Positions 7,202 through 8,064 of a stretch of 8,064 nucleotides of DNA are shown one piece after another. Numbering within the stretch: the first letter of the stretch is position 1; every line of letters begins with the position of its first letter. The stretch comes from Solirubrobacteraceae bacterium (GTDB lineage: Bacteria; Actinomycetota; Thermoleophilia; Solirubrobacterales; Solirubrobacteraceae), in NCBI GenBank assembly GCA_025935735.1, contig JAICUS010000260.1:1-8064 (forward strand), written 5' to 3'. The translations under genes were made by a program, and so were the position numbers. The notes below the pieces were generated by a model. The model searched no databases and had not been told where the DNA came from. It saw only the letters and a list, made by a program, of their open reading frames with translations.

Positions 7202-7226
7202 GCAGACGACCGCGGCTTCCGATAAT
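7199..7226 (+). promoter_or_regulatory. Candidate sigma70-type promoter for the GH35 gene
   Basis: TAGGCA (7199-7204; 4 of 6 to TTGACA) and GATAAT (7221-7226; 5 of 6 to TATAAT) are separated by 16 bases. GATAAT stands out in such GC-rich DNA. The predicted start, at about 7232-7234, would fall on the first bases of the leader hairpin. The -35 overlaps the stop codon of the preceding gene. Confidence 0.45.
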
Positions 7227-7231
7227 CTCGC

Positions 7232-7280
7232 GGTGGCTTACGGGATCGCAAGGAGGGCATCGCTGGTTTCGTAAGCCGCC
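7232..7280 (+). other. Long 5'-leader hairpin upstream of the GH35 gene, with a ribosome-site-like loop
   Basis: GGCTTACG (7235-7242) is a perfect inverted match to CGTAAGCC (7270-7277). The stem extends outward through GGT/GCC (7232-7234 with 7278-7280, one G-U) to 11 pairs. It extends inward to 7248/7264 through C-G, A-U and several G-U pairs. The loop (7249-7263) holds AAGGAGGG, an excellent anti-16S sequence, yet no ATG or GTG follows at usable distance. The GH35 ATG is about 54 bases further on. No T-run follows the stem, so it does not look like a terminator. It could be an mRNA-stabilising 5' hairpin or a regulatory RNA structure. It matches no riboswitch class I could recall. Confidence 0.45.
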
Positions 7281-7309
7281 TCTCATCATCGTCGCCGCCG
7301 GGGTCAAAG

Positions 7310-8064
7310 ATGCGCACTCGCAGCCGATTCGCCGTCCTGCTGGTCCTTCTCGCCGCGCTGGCGGCCGCGCCGTGGCAGCGGGCCACCGCGCACGCGGACC
7401 CCGCGCCGGCCGGACACACGGTCACATTCGACACCTACTCGTTCATGGTCGACGGGCAGCGGACCTACCTGTGGTCGGGTGAGTTCCACCAGTTCCGGCT
7501 GCCCAGCCCGGACCTGTGGCTGGACATCTTCCAGAAGATGAAGGCGGCCGGGTTCAACGCCACCTCGCTGTACTTCGACTGGGGCTACCACTCCCCCGCC
7601 CCCGGCGTCTATGACTTCTCCGGCGTCCGCGACATCGACTCCGAGCTCGACGCCGCCCAGCAGGCCGGCCTCTACGTGATCGCCCGGCCCGGCCCCTACA
7701 TCAACGCCGAGGTCGACGGCGGCGGCTTCCCCGGCTGGCTGTCGACGACGGCCGGCAACACGCGTACCGGCGACCCCGAGTACACGAAGTGGGCCGACGA
7801 GTGGCAGACGCAGATCGACAAGGTCATCGCGCGCCACCAGATCACCGACGGCGGCGGAACGGTCATCGCCTACCAGGTGGAGAACGAGTACTACCACGGC
7901 GACGCGGCCGGCCGGGCCTACATGCAGCACATCGAGGACAAGGCGCGGGCCGACGGGATCACGGTGCCGCTGACCGGCAACAACAACGGCACGTTCAACT
8001 CCGGCCAGGCCGCGCTGGACGTCGACGGCCCGGACAGCTACCCGCAGGGCTTCAACTGCTCGAA
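7310..8064 (+). CDS. Secreted GH35 beta-galactosidase, N-terminal 251 residues (3' end outside window)
   Basis: Frame 2 is open from ATG at 7310 to the right edge. The N-terminus is a Sec signal peptide (basic MRTRSRF, hydrophobic core, likely cut after ATAHA at about 29). The catalytic barrel starts with VDGQRTYLWSGEFHQFRLP, corresponding to the GH35 'G(E/R)xHY.R.P' strand. It continues with KMKAAGFNATSLYFDW, YVIARPGPYINAEVDGGGFP and the active-site signature GGTVIAYQVENEYY. The Glu after Asn in this motif (E193) is the expected acid/base of clan GH-A; the nucleophile Glu lies beyond the edge. The signature normally has Pro after the two Gly; here it is Thr184. GH35 enzymes release terminal beta-galactose from oligo- or polysaccharides, so an extracellular role in plant-polysaccharide or glycan use is likely. 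The upstream bases hold no strong Shine-Dalgarno next to this ATG, and no in-frame ATG or GTG lies between it and the upstream TAA at 7272. Confidence 0.9.
   Translation, partial: MRTRSRFAVLLVLLAALAAAPWQRATAHADPAPAGHTVTFDTYSFMVDGQRTYLWSGEFHQFRLPSPDLWLDIFQKMKAAGFNATSLYFDWGYHSPAPGVYDFSGVRDIDSELDAAQQAGLYVIARPGPYINAEVDGGGFPGWLSTTAGNTRTGDPEYTKWADEWQTQIDKVIARHQITDGGGTVIAYQVENEYYHGDAAGRAYMQHIEDKARADGITVPLTGNNNGTFNSGQAALDVDGPDSYPQGFNCS

Noticed and set aside
7232..7280. Intrinsic terminator for the 6455-7201 gene, or a known riboswitch.
   Set aside because: No T-run follows the stem, and the sequence does not fit the cyclic-di-GMP, SAM, cobalamin or glycine consensus as I know them.

Overview
The window is very GC-rich, with strong G/C bias at third codon positions. 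It codes densely on both strands with short gaps. Several secreted proteins are of kinds I associate with the deep-branching actinobacterial class Thermoleophilia (Solirubrobacterales; Conexibacter or Solirubrobacter-like soil bacteria): RTX/MopE-type metal-binding proteins, a short 'PWLDPAWYE ... DDVFVDPY' secreted protein, and a multi-domain SpoIIE phosphatase. The taxonomic placement is inference from memory, because no marker gene is present.

Layout. (1) 1-675 (+): the 3' end of a zinc-type medium-chain alcohol/polyol dehydrogenase that starts outside the window. (2) 763-3363 (+): a large membrane-anchored sensor phosphatase with about eight hydrophobic segments, a degenerate GAF-like region, PAS, GAF and a complete SpoIIE/PP2C catalytic domain. 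Its last 16 bases overlap, tail to tail, (3) a minus-strand secreted beta-rich protein ending at 3348. (4) 4054-5211 and 5205-6404 (-): two tandem paralogous secreted proteins, each with a signal peptide, RTX-type nonapeptides, a Cys-framed linker, two 38-residue MopE-type metal-binding units and a C-terminal four-cysteine domain whose last Cys is the final residue. They overlap by 7 bases, so they are probably translationally coupled. The secreted protein of (3) follows on the same strand. (5) 6455-7201 (+): a divergently transcribed secreted protein with an Ig-like region, a Pro-rich linker and a basic C-terminal domain. (6) 7310 to the right edge (+): the N-terminal 251 residues of a secreted GH35 beta-galactosidase, preceded by a candidate promoter and a long 5'-leader hairpin.

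How they fit together. The left part is cytoplasmic metabolism and membrane signalling: a partner-switch type phosphatase with no kinase, antagonist or sigma factor in view. The right part, from about 3350 on, is almost wholly secreted proteins: calcium/metal-binding surface proteins and a glycosidase, which suggests an envelope or extracellular function. No tRNA, rRNA, CRISPR array, insertion sequence or phage gene was seen. No stretch over 300 bases lacks a gene. The most unusual items are the coupled RTX+MopE+four-Cys paralog pair and the structured leader of the GH35 gene; neither is clear evidence of a wholly new system.
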